From: Collybiopsis luxurians FD-317 M1
Lineage: Eukaryota > Basidiomycota > Agaricomycetes > Agaricales > Omphalotaceae
Assembly: GCA_000827265.1 (NCBI GenBank)
Contig: KN834749.1
Span: 361,500 to 425,499 of the forward strand
Reading direction: 5' to 3'
Length of the DNA stretch: 64,000 bases
Part shown: one piece after another, positions 11,791 to 22,343 of the stretch
Layout of the letters: each line of letters opens with the position of its first letter
Numbering within the stretch: the first letter of the stretch is position 1
Made by a program: the position numbers and the translations under genes
The notes under the pieces: generated by a model
The model's input: the letters and a program-made list of their open reading frames with translations, nothing else
What the model was told of the DNA's origin: nothing
Databases searched by the model: none

Positions 11791-12755
11791 GGTGGGAGTG
11801 AAAGGCCAAGGAATTGAAACATGCGCGAGGAGTCTTTGGGACGGAAAGCGCGGAACGGAATCCGAATTGGTCCCGCTCTTTCCGTTCTAATCTCGTGACC
11901 GGCCAGGGTTATCTTTGATTCCCCACGCCAGGACGCGTCGAGGAGCGACTCGACGCGCCTCAGTGACAACGTCTTCTCAGAATATCAACCTCAGTGTCTC
12001 AGGATGTTCCATGTGCAGTACAGGAACGGTACTAAATGGAAAGGGTGATTTTACTGCATAATTCAATGAAATACCCAGGACAGGTCGAACATGGGAAATC
12101 GTGTAGTGAGCTTGGTGATCATTGTGAAGAAAGGATTGTAAAAATGTTATTGACGGTTGAAAGACCTCGCGAATCATACTTCCCAAGACTTTTTATCCCA
12201 TTCATACTCTCAACTTCAATCATTTTCACCATTTCCGACGATATAGAATCGGGGTGTTACACAATGAAGAGAATCGCGGACTGCGAATGCCATACTCCTC
12301 GCTTGATTAGAATCATCACAATAAACTCAATGTGTTGATTCAACGCCCAGTTCGTGGTTTACATAAAATAATCTCCAGATCATCCTCCTTTGCTGCAACT
12401 CCTTGATATCCATGTTCACTCTGTGAGCCATTGTCAATCTGTACTAGCTCCGATGCCATCTAAAGCAGAATCCCAAAGACAGTATGTTGAGAACGACGAG
12501 GCGAATAATTAGCAGAAATGCTTATAATCATGGCCAGACAGGAAAAACATCCAGGCATGATCCCGAGAGAATCCGATTCCGTGGGAAGAGCCATTGACAA
12601 CCAATCCAGTACAACGTCAAGATATTCGCACAAAATCACACAAGCTGAAGGACGAGTTGCAGCGATGTAGGCGTGTAATTTCTTTGAGTAAGTAACTTAT
12701 ATTCGCTCTGGATGAGTGTAGATGGTATCATGATAACATTAAGCATAAATGTCGA
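11791..12755. other. Intergenic region with one weak coding trace
   Basis: This stretch separates two minus-strand genes. Apart from the possible short coding trace entered separately at 12331-12700, I see only scattered short frames. The part next to 11791 is the promoter of the cytochrome b2-like gene. Confidence 0.4.
12331..12700 (-). other. Possible small gene or gene remnant
   Basis: Read on the minus strand, an open stretch translates to a piece containing LHAYIAATRPSACVILCEYL and LDVVLDWLSMALPTES. It is followed, after a possible GCTTTAG acceptor, by a short frame starting MASELVQIDNGSQSEHGYQG and ending in a stop near 12338. Composition looks like protein, but no clear start, donor or family is visible. 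It could be a degraded gene or a chance open stretch. Confidence 0.2.
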
Positions 12756-15700
12756 CTAATCATCAGTATTCACAGCCTGGACAACCAGTATCTCTTGTGT
12801 GCAGCCAGCAATCACCATTGCAGATGCCACATCTCCAATTGTCCTCCGTACTTCAATGCCCAGTCCATGGGCATGCTGTTCTTCCATAATTTTCTTGACT
12901 TCCTTGGAATGATCCTCGATGGCCAGCCGCCTGCTTCTTCCGGCGATTACTAGTAGCTTGATCTTTGAAGACGAGGATGAATGTAGTCTATTGGCCTCTG
13001 CAATGATTCCATGCAACGGGAATGGCGAAGATAAATCTTGAAAGTGTATGCGGGACAAAGCCGCACGGGAGGGAAATCCGCCAGTTTCGGCAGAATCCGA
13101 GGGCTGGGTGTACTGTGCCCAAGCAAGGTGATCTGCCGTCTCAGACTGCATACGCGTAGCCGTGTTTGCATGACCATACACAGTATCTGGGAAGCCTGGC
13201 ACAGATCGCGCGGAGAAAGCGGACGCCATTGTCAGCAGAGTGTCTGGTGGGACGGGAGATTTTCCTCCGTCGCTCGCAGCCAGATGGGCAGCTTCAGGGA
13301 CAGAAGTTGGCCCCTCTGCAGCACTTATGTCTTCTGTCTTGGTGATTCTGAGGCATGTCGCGGTGATCTTTTCATTTTCGCACAGCTGTGTGAGGAACGA
13401 TAGGGCTAGCCGATCATCTGGTCCACCGAAAAAGGGTAAAAGGATATGCTGTATACCAGCCGAAGAGGAAACAGCTGGTTTCACAAATCCTGGTGGCATT
13501 CCTGCAGCGCCTGGCTTACAACCCAAATCCATGAAAAGACCAACATCCACGGATGACTTCGAGAACACTTGTCGCACAAACTGGGCGTGAAGGGTGGCGG
13601 CAGTGGAAGATGATAACCTATCCCCCATTAAATTGAAGGCATTCGAACCCGCCACAGGTGTGGAAGTTCCTGCTGCTCCTGACCCTTTGTTGAAAAGGGC
13701 ATCGAAAGGATTATGGGTAACCGCTGCCGATGGGGTAACAGGATGCGAGTCGACTCCGTACTTGTGGCCTACCGTCGGAGGTAGCCACGGTAAAAGCAGC
13801 ATTTCTCCACCAGTGATTCGCCGAGTAGTCATACGCGCAGATTGTCCTGCCTCTTTTGCGAAATCCACGACAGAGCGTGCTAAATCTTCATACGGCACTG
13901 TTTCCATTGCGGGTAGAACATTGAGATCGTTCAGAGAAGCAAAAGTAGTATAAATGTTAAGCAATGGGTCACACTGGGCAAGTGCTGAAGCGTGGTCGGG
14001 ATGAGCAGCCAAGGATAGGGATTTCATCACGGCCGATGTACGATCTGAGAGTTCGACGAGACGAAGGGCGGAGATACTATGATTTTTGGACAAGGACGAC
14101 TCTTCCGCAGTTAAAGAAAGGTTGGGGAGGGTCGAAGAATCAGGTGCGACGAGGGTAACTCCGCCTGGACCTTCGCTGGTGATGGTGGGTTGATCGGAGG
14201 AGGGGACGGACAGCATGAGGGAAGGCTTGATCATCTGCGTTAGTGCCATCATTCCCGGTAGATGTTCAATCCGATCGAGAACTACTGTGAAGATTGTTTT
14301 GGATTTCAGAGAACCTTCATCACTTTCACTTGACGACTCCAGGGAAGACGAGAGCTTGCGTTCAAGATCAGAATTCAGAATTCCCTTTCCATCAGAAGCA
14401 TCCTTGTCCGCAACGTTATTGAAATTGGCGCCGGTGGCCGATACGCGAACGCGTACTTCGGGAGGATAGAACACGGTTACGAGCGGCGTTGTCATAAAAG
14501 TCAATACCAAAGCCTGTCAAAGAATATTTAATCTCGAAATAGAGCAAAGAGATAAAAAGTGGTCTACCTCGAGTACGAACATGGAAAATACTCTTGTGGA
14601 CAAAATACCGGCAGCGAGACCGACGTTCAGCACAATTAGTTCAACCAGCCTGCAAAATTTAGGTAAGTTTGCGCAATACCTTATTTGAAGAGACGCAGTT
14701 TACCCTTTACACGACATAAGCGCACCAATGGCACCACTCTCTCGCCAGTTAAATTTGGCGACATGGTGTGCAGCGAGACAACAGCCGCCAAATTTACCAG
14801 TGAAAGCAAGAGAGCAGATGGCAATTGTGTAACCCCAGATTTTTCCGGTGTTGAGCAAGCCTAGATTAGTCGAAAGGCCGGAAAGGGTAAAGTATAGTGG
14901 CAGGAAAATAATGGAGACCATGTCCTCCAACTTCTCCGTCAAATATATGGGGAGAGAACCTTCGCGAGGGACAATGATTCCTGTCAGGAAGGCGCCAAAG
15001 ATAGGATGTACACCAATGATGTCCGTAAAGAACGAGCTTCCGAACATAAGAAGCATAGTAATAGTCATGAAAAACATACTCGGACCGCGTCCTTCCGTTG
15101 ACCCAGTCTTTCTTCCGAACCAGAGGAGTGCTCTCTTGCCCACTGTCAACAGGAATATGGCCCAACCAACGCAAACAAGCAAGACATACAACGCCGTGAG
15201 TCCCGATCCGGCGTTGACCAAGGCTACAGAGAGGGCAAGAAGCGTCCAGCCGATGATATCATTTCCCACACCCGCTGACAGCACAACGACGCCTACCGTT
15301 GTATCGAGCAGCTTGAGTTCGGTCAGAATTCGACAAAGGACGGGGAAAGCTGTGATGGAGTATGCCACACCAGTAAAAAGCATGAAGTAAGTGAATTTTG
15401 GAATATTTGTCAAACCGCTGTCAGGGGTATCAATGAACTCCTTGTAAAGCCGCACGGCGAGACCTGCCCCAGCTCCAAACGGAATAACCATTCCCGCCAT
15501 AGCTACAGTTCCCGATAGTTTGATATTGCGTCGGATGACGGACATATCAATTTCAAGTCCAACAAGAAATAAGAAGAGACATAGGCCCAGGTTAGCTGTT
15601 AAGGTCAGGTTGGGAATGGAAGCGGAGGGAAAAACATGCTCCGTAAAGCCCGGAATACGACCAAATGCAGTAGGACCCAGGAGAATACCGCCCAGAACTT

Positions 15701-15957
15701 CTGCAATCACTTTGGGCTGTCTGATTCTACGGAGACCTAATGAAAGGAGGGAGGCCATCCCGATAATGACACCTGCACGATTAGTGAGGCAGGGTCTATC
15801 CAACCATGACGAACAAGTACGTACCTAGTTGGATGATCCATAGTCGTAAAGGATCAGAAGTGTTGACTGCTGAAGGATCCTTCCCTGTCAACAACCCTCC
15901 CTGGTCTGGGGCTTCTCGGTTGAGAAGAGAGATGACAGTGCTGGAGAATTCACCCAT
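12756..15957 (-). CDS. K+/H+ antiporter of the CPA2/KefB type (Kha1-like)
   Basis: Four exons (15825-15957, 14704-15772, 14568-14649, 12756-14513) give a protein of about 1010 residues. The first half is a Na+/H+ exchanger domain with around twelve membrane segments. It contains IAEVLGGILLGPTAFGRIPG, LGLCLFLFLVGLEID, ITAFPVLCRIL and VGNDIIGW, the last holding the ion-binding acidic pair region of CPA2 carriers. The second half is soluble, with Ser-rich loops and a universal-stress-protein-like end (IKLLVIAGRSRRLA). Yeast Kha1 and related fungal proteins exchange K+ (or Na+) for H+ in Golgi or other endomembranes and help with alkaline pH tolerance. Location here is inferred. The start at 15957 is the first ATG before the donor that restores LGVIIGMASLL. 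Confidence 0.88.
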
Positions 15958-16261
15958 GATTCAAGGTTACCAGTTGGTACAGGATATAAAGTTCGCTAGT
16001 TGGGAATAGCGGTGGTTCTATTTGAGAACTTAAGAAGGCTGGTATAACCAAAGCGGAAAATTATATTTTCTGTCCTCGGACCTTATGCGATATCAGCGTG
16101 TAGAAATCGATAAGTTGAGAAAAAGAATACCTGTAAAGGAACTGTGAGTGCTCCAGGTGGCAGTCAAGGAAGGGACAGGGGATGAGTGGGTATTTCCATT
16201 ATGCGTTATGGTTTGAACATACGATCACCTGCGACCCGGGGAACAATTAATCATCTTGACC
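15958..16261. promoter_or_regulatory. Divergent promoter between antiporter and PPC decarboxylase genes
   Basis: About 300 bases separate two divergent start codons. I see no clear TATA box or other named element. Both promoters must be here. Confidence 0.5.
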
Positions 16262-17059
16262 ATGACTTTTATCGCGGAGAATGAGCGCTCCGATGGCTTC
16301 ACCCATGTTCTTATTATAGCCACTGGTAGTGTTGCCGCAGTCAAAGTACCTTTAATTGTAGCCGAGTTGCTCAAAGTTGCGTTGCTTGTCCTTCTCGGAA
16401 TATTGCCTGTTAACTTTCGATCAGTATGCCAGAGTTAAAGTTCAAGTCGTCGCCACTAAACCCTCCTTAACCTTTTTCAACGTGCATGATGTTCAATGTA
16501 GTGTTTGGACCGATGAAGACGAATGGAAGGTAACAATGTCCTCACCCTTTCTGCTTGCTGTTCCTTTACAGTCTAGCTTAGAGCGATTACAAAATCGGCG
16601 ATCCTATCCTTCACATTGAACTGAGGCGCTGGGCTGATATCGTTCTTGTCGCCCCGTGTTCTGCGAATTCGCTCTCTAAAATCGCTCATGGCATTTGCGA
16701 CAACCTTGCTGTGCGTGTCTTCTCTCGAGTCGCAGCAGCCTTCTCTCTGATCTTTTGTCCTCAGACATCCCTTCTCCGTGCCTTATCCCCTTCTACGCCG
16801 ACGTACATCTTTCCTGCCATGAATACATTAATGTATGAACATCCTCTGACGTCCGAACATCTTCGAATCGTACGAGACGTCGTTCGGTATTCTATCGTAG
16901 GTCCCATAGGGAAGAACCTCGCTTGCGGTGATGTTGGTGAGCCATACCTTTTATGGACAAAAGCTCATATTCTGACATTCAACAGGCTTAGGAGCTATGA
17001 CGGAGTGGCGAGATATCGTTCGAATCGTAGTAGAGCAGTTCAAGCTCGTTCCGAAATGA
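16262..17059 (+). CDS. Phosphopantothenoylcysteine decarboxylase
   Basis: This flavoprotein catalyses the third step from pantothenate to coenzyme A, decarboxylating 4'-phosphopantothenoylcysteine to 4'-phosphopantetheine. Five exons (16262-16375, 16425-16529, 16582-16710, 16765-16936, 16986-17059) give about 197 residues, the size of a stand-alone enzyme. FMN-binding HVLIIATGSVAAVK opens the domain. FNVHDVQCSVWTDEDEW holds the active-site His region, WADIVLVAPCSANSLSKIA follows, PAMNTLMYEHP is the conserved PxMNxxM motif, and GKNLACGDVGLGAM contains the substrate-clamp Cys. The first intron has a weak GTTGCG donor. No acidic tail like that of yeast Hal3/Sis2 is present, so a phosphatase-inhibitor role is less likely. 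The gene diverges from the antiporter gene. Confidence 0.9.
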
Positions 17060-17670
17060 ACTAGAACTACACGGATTTAATTGTCACACCCCACCGCGGC
17101 TTCTCACAACTCCCACTGTAGCTTCTCATATAGCTCGTGAATGACAGTATGAACCGGGTAGCAAGAAAACAATCTCTCAAAATATTGCACGCGTACTGAT
17201 GTGCACTTGCAGACCCCGTTCTCATGATTCTAATTTTATTGCAACCTCTGTGCGGCATCTTCGCCTGCCGCATACAATTTGTCTATTCTGAGTTCTCTTG
17301 ACTATGAAAGTACAACTTTTCCTCGTGTAAGCCTATTACCGTCAGTGTCCGTGTTCTTTCCTTTTTCTTGCCACGCAACATAGCCTTGTCTTTTTCGTCT
17401 CATGCATCAATCAGGGGAATTCTCGGTGTCGTCCGCACACCTTCTGACCCGTTGTAATTTGGGCGGCGCGCTAAGCAATTTGAAGGTGTGATAAGCTGCG
17501 AGGTGTCCGCTTCTTCAGTATTTTAAAGTGGCCGTTTCGTGCTGCCGTTTCGTACTGTAAGAGGCCGTATGTAACTCGTAGGAAATCGAATATTATAGGA
17601 GTATCATCTTGTATATTTACGGGAGGTTGTTGCTGACGTATGAGCGTAAATATCTTTGCTCCCAACCGCC
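17060..17670. other. Intergenic region upstream of the Skt5-like gene
   Basis: No gene is seen. The minus-strand open frame reaching into 17471-17923 overlaps real coding sequence and has no family features. Confidence 0.5.
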
Positions 17671-19286
17671 ATGTACGCTCAGGCCGCTCCGCAGCAGTGG
17701 CCACAGTCTCAATTCTCCCAAGCTCAGGATTACCGGGCAGACGTCGGCAAACCTCTCGATAGTCGCCGATACCAGGAAGCTGAGCAGGAATACGACGATG
17801 AAGAAGCTGGATATACTCCTCCCAACGATCCTGACGACTTTTACGCTGGAAATGGCAGCGGAAGCCGTCCAGCTTCGACTTATATGCCTGAGTCGTATAA
17901 CCAAGGCGGTCCAGCTCGGTCAATAACTACGCAGTCTACCAGAGGCACTTCGCCGCCTCCAGGTCCAATTCTTGACCACTCTCATCTGCGCCCCGGAAAC
18001 CACGCATCTCTCCTCTCGCACGAGCAGACCCTCGAGCTTTACAGAGCCAACGCGAAAAAGACCCAGGATCCCGATCTCCAGTTCGAATTCGCGGTTTTCA
18101 TGATTGACGCCTCCAAGACGATGCCTATACCGGAGAATACGCCAGGGAACCTGCTTGTCGTAGAAAAGGCTTTGGAGAAGAGGGAAGATCTGATCAAGGA
18201 AGCCATGGCTTTACTGAAACGTCTCGCAGACAGAGGTCACCCTGCCTCACAGTATTTCCTCGCTGATTGCTACGCCAACGGTATCGGCACTCCCAAGAAC
18301 AAGCAGGACTTTGATCGGGCCTATCCGCTGTTCGTACTTGCCACGAAGCATGGCCATCCAGATGCGGCATATCGGGCAGGGACCTGTTGCGAGAACGGAT
18401 GGGGGTGTCGGAGGGAATCCGCCAAAGCATTGCAATTCTTCAGGAAGGCTGCTGCTTCGTTACACCCTGGTGCAATGTACCGACTGGGCATTGCAGAGCT
18501 CAATGGTGAGCTGGGACTTTCCAAAAGTCCTAAAGAAGGAGTCAAGTGGCTTAAACGTAGTGCCGAGCACGCTACCGCAGAGTTTCCTCATGCTTTGCAT
18601 GAATTGGCACTCCTCCACGAACGGGGAATTCACAATGTTGTGTTCGTAGACTATGAGTATGCAACAGAACTACTCGCCCAGGCAGCAGAGTTGGGCTATG
18701 CACCTAGCGCCTACAGATTAGGAGAATGCTACGAATACGGAAAGTTGGGGTGTCCGCAGGATCCGGCACTGTCCATCCACTACTATGTTCGTCCCGAAAT
18801 TTCATGTCAATAGATTCATTAATTGTCTCTCTTCATTATAGAATATCGCCGCTCAACAGAACCACCGTGATGCCTGCTTCGCACTAACGGCATGGTACTT
18901 GGTCGGTTCGCCTGGTGTCCTCCCTCAATCCGATACCGAAGCTTTCCTGTGGGCGCAAAAAGCCGCGGAGGCAGGTTTGGCTAAAGCAATGTACGCCGTT
19001 GGCTACTTTTTGGAGGTTGGAATAGGTACACCCGCCGATTTACCTCAGTGCGTACATTGGTTGCGGCACACCTTGTCCTTTTTCTTACCGCTAAACCTCT
19101 TCCAGGGCCATATCGTACTACAAACGTGCCGCTGAGCTCGGGGACAAACGAGCTGCTCAACGACTGAAGGGCTCTACAACTCAGGTCATGCATCAGCCTG
19201 GCGGCCCCGGGTCCGTGTTGAATCGTGGAAACGGCGATGATAGTAGTTCGAAGAGCGGAAAGGACAAGGACTGTGTGATCATGTAA
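17671..19286 (+). CDS. Sel1-repeat chitin synthase activator (Skt5/Chs4-like)
   Basis: Three exons (17671-18786, 18842-19047, 19106-19286) give about 500 residues. A Pro/Gln/Ser-rich N-terminus precedes at least seven Sel1-like repeats, recognisable by A..G.P.A.Y.LA..Y..G.G patterns such as ASQYFLADCYANGIGTPKN, AAYRAGTCCENGWGC and AMYAVGYFLEVGIGTPADL. The protein ends KDKDCVIM, a CaaX box for farnesylation, which yeast Chs4/Skt5 also has. Skt5-type proteins recruit and activate chitin synthase at the plasma membrane and septum. The start is the first ATG of the frame. The first intron uses a GTTCGT donor. The repeats and CaaX are seen; the chitin synthase role is taken from the family. Confidence 0.88.
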
Positions 19287-20145
19287 AGGATCTCATATCC
19301 TGCTTTGCGACTCGAGCTTCAATCTTGCTACCTTGGGTCGCCTTGGTCGGGTTTCATTCCGCACCATCCTCGATACAGCGGGATGTTAGGTCCGGGGGAG
19401 AGAGGATGGTAGGAGCTGGTGGAAGGGCGATAAAATGAGGAAAGAAATATAAATCCTAGTAGTAGGATCGGTTTCAATTACGTATCCAGTCATTCCCTAA
19501 CGTGGTCCGACTATTTTTCTGACAAACTAGCGAACATTGCAAGCATTCACATATTTACATTCCACTCTCTTTTGGACTGCTTCTATTTTCTTTTTCTGTA
19601 CCTTAACCAACTATTTAGAACATACTATTATCGTATACATTAATGCTGCACAGTTTTGTTACGTCAGCTAGCGATTGCTCGCTTTGACCTTGCTACACTT
19701 GCCATAGCAAAGTTTCCCTTCTGTCACTTGTGAAGCAGTTCTGTACCAGATATCCAAGTAGTGCCGTCAAGCGGCAGAGCCCGCTACTATGGAAAAGAGA
19801 ACGGTAAACAGAACAGGTGGATCTAACGGTGATGCTACAGACAAGTTTTCTAAATTTTTTTGGACTCTTCATTGCCGCAAGACTATGTACCAAGGAGTGG
19901 GGAGCCGCAACAATAGTTAGTTGGGCTCCGTTCCCCTGAATTTTCCCTCGGTGGGTGTTGTAGCTATGGGTAGTGCTTTGGTGTACCACAGACAGGTGTT
20001 GTATGATATCACGCACTATTTGAGAGCGAGCATAATTGGGTTGAATGGATGGTTTCCTTCCGACAGCTCAAAGCAAAACCATGAGCTTTTCAAGAGGTAA
20101 CGCTTTGGCGCATGATTCGCTAAGAATTTTGGTGCGTGAGAGAGA

Positions 20146-20167
20146 GAGCGAAGGGTTCGCTTCGCTC
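20146..20167. repeat. Perfect 8-bp inverted repeat with 6-base loop
   Basis: GAGCGAAG and CTTCGCTC are exact inverted copies around the loop GGTTCG. They lie in a gene-free stretch, so the pair could be a structured RNA element or chance. Confidence 0.5.
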
Positions 20168-20971
20168 ACCCCAAGCGGAAAATCATTGGCAAAGATGAAC
20201 ACGGTGGCGCAGACGTGCATATTCTACTTTGCATACAGTCGATGCCGCCGAAGCATGTCTCATCCCTTGAGAAAGTGAAGATCCTAAACAATAAACGAAA
20301 AAGAAAGGTCCGGTACAGGACATTGAAGTGTTAGAGCGAAGCCGTTAACAGAGAATGGTGAGCTGCCTGAAATTTATCTGGGTCATCATTTATGAATTAC
20401 GAACCGAACTCAAAATAGAGCACATACCAGCGGAGGGATAGGAAACAAATCCATGCAGGACATGTAAGCTAAAATAGTTGTAATGAAAGAGTGGCGTGAA
20501 AGAGAAGTATTGCTCTCCGGAACGCACACGCGATGAGAGACGGAACAGACAGTACAGCTGATACATGGTTCAGGTTCAAATTTTGACAAGGACGAGCAGA
20601 AGTAATGCTCACCCGGAAGTAAAAACAAAGGGAGAACAGGGGTGGCTCGACATCCACCCAGACCGAGTAAATGTCAATATGTTGCAGGGGATGACTTCAA
20701 GTTGCACTCATCTGAGAACTGTAAAGGCTTAATTCAAGTGAAGAATTGTGAGCGGAGCGTTTCATCGTAGAAGACGGGCGTCGCAAAGGGATCCCCTGCA
20801 CACAAAATCGCGGGAAATAATAGATACTCTAAAACCCACTGCTCTCCGTCAAGTTTCAGCCAAGAGTCACAACCCTGCCCCAGATTACTGATTACTGGGT
20901 CTTACAAACTCGTCACTTACAAACCAAAAGCCCTGAGGTGTTTGTCAGCCAAATCCCTGCTCGCGATTGGG

Positions 20972-20977
20972 TATAAA
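20972..20977 (+). promoter_or_regulatory. TATA box candidate of the MDR oxidoreductase gene
   Basis: TATAAA lies 37 bases before the start codon at 21009. This would leave a very short 5' leader. Confidence 0.5.
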
Positions 20978-21008
20978 TGGTCTCGCTTTTAAATATTAAT
21001 CCGCCTTT

Positions 21009-22271
21009 ATGTCTATCGCAAAAACCCATACAGCAATTGCCGCGCTTGCCTTAAAGCATTTCGATGCAGTCCAGGTTCCTACGCCTACGCCCAGTGAAGG
21101 ACAAGTCCTGATCAAAGTCGCGTACGCTTCCTTGATCGCGTTTGATACCTATGTCAACGACTTAGGATATTATGTGAACTTTCCAATGACCTTTGGCTTC
21201 AATGCTGCAGGTACAATTGCCCAAATCGGTCCAGGTGTTGAAGACCTCAAAATTGGAGGTAGGGTAAACCTGGCGCTATAATGATAAAGTCCCAATTAAG
21301 CTTTCTGCTTAGGTTACATCGTTCTCCTTCCGTAACTCTGAAGCAAAGGGTGTACAAGAATACACATTACAAACACGGTCGGTAGTTGCAAAGGTGAGCA
21401 TCTGTTTCCATCTCGGAATCACGACTAACATCGAGACAGGTTCCCGACTCAATCCCTCTCGACTCGGCAGCGGGAGTTCCAGATAATTTTATTACGGCTT
21501 TCAACTCGCTGTTTAATCCTCAAAATCTTGGTTTGCCTTACCCGAAATCATTTCCATCGCCGGAGGCCCCGCCCCTTGCCAATGCACCTATCCTCGTATA
21601 CGGGGCGGGTTCCACAACCGGTCATTATGCGATCCAACTGCTGTACAGTGCAGGTTACAAAAATATTATTGTCACTGCGTCCACAAAGCATCATGAATAC
21701 CTTCGTTCGCTTGGCGCAACTCATACCTTCGACTACAACAGTGACACTGTCATTCCCGACATACAATCCGTGGTAGCGGCTTCGGAAGGTAGAAAACTCA
21801 ACTTCGTGCTTGACTGTATTACTGCGCAGACCACTATTGCTACTGTTTCGAAGTTAGTGAGCACGGAAGGGACCGTCGCTATTCTCTTGCCATTAAAGAT
21901 GGGAAGTAAAGTCAGGAGTGATGTCGATGACCAGATGTACTTGGAAATTCCAGACGAACTCAATCCGCTGCCCAAAGGAACCAAGCTCGCTGGTGTCAGG
22001 AACTTCTTTTTTGAAGAGGTAACTTGACAACCCTGCTACGTCCTCCCAAGTTTCAACCAAATGCTCATAAAAATTGCAGGTCCCGTATTTGAAGGATAAT
22101 GTGATGCCCAAGATTCTACCTGCTCTTTTAGAGACGAGAATCATTCAGCCCACCAAAATACGGTTACTGGATGAATCGTACGGCTCACTTAAAGACCGTG
22201 TCGAGGTTGGATTAGACCTACTTAGGAACAATAAAGTCAGCGGCGAGAAAGTGATCGTTAAGGTTGCATAA
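21009..22271 (+). CDS. Zinc-free MDR oxidoreductase (quinone/enoyl reductase-like)
   Basis: Four exons (21009-21263, 21313-21393, 21440-22018, 22080-22271) give about 368 residues. The N-terminal GroES-like domain contains EGQVLIKVAYASLIAFDTYV and MTFGFNAAGTIAQIGPGVEDL. The nucleotide-binding domain has ILVYGAGSTTGHYAIQLLYS, an NADP-type glycine-rich loop. Cys/His zinc ligands of alcohol dehydrogenases are missing at the usual places, so this is a quinone- or enoyl-reductase-like member. It resembles stand-alone trans-enoyl reductases and toxin-induced oxidoreductases of fungi, but no polyketide synthase is nearby in this window. Substrate is unknown. It converges with the DNMT1-like gene with only about 70 bases between stops. 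Confidence 0.85.
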
Positions 22272-22343
22272 AGTACACACTATAGTCTCCGTAACTTCAA
22301 TGTCTACAAATAGCGATACATCAGTAGGATATGATACATAATC

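Larger units (their letters stand above)
19287..21008. other. Gene-free stretch of 1.7 kb
   Basis: Only short open frames without coding character are present on both strands. The stretch contains an AG-rich hairpin at 20146-20167 and, at the right end, a TATAAA box for the next gene. I see no transposon ends or tRNA. Confidence 0.5.

Noticed and set aside
12036..12338. 100-residue plus-strand open frame
   Set aside because: It has no family features, overlaps the weak minus-strand trace, and has mixed composition without splice support.
13038..14158. Several plus-strand open frames inside the antiporter gene
   Set aside because: They lie wholly antisense to clear coding sequence of the antiporter's soluble domain, so they are shadows.
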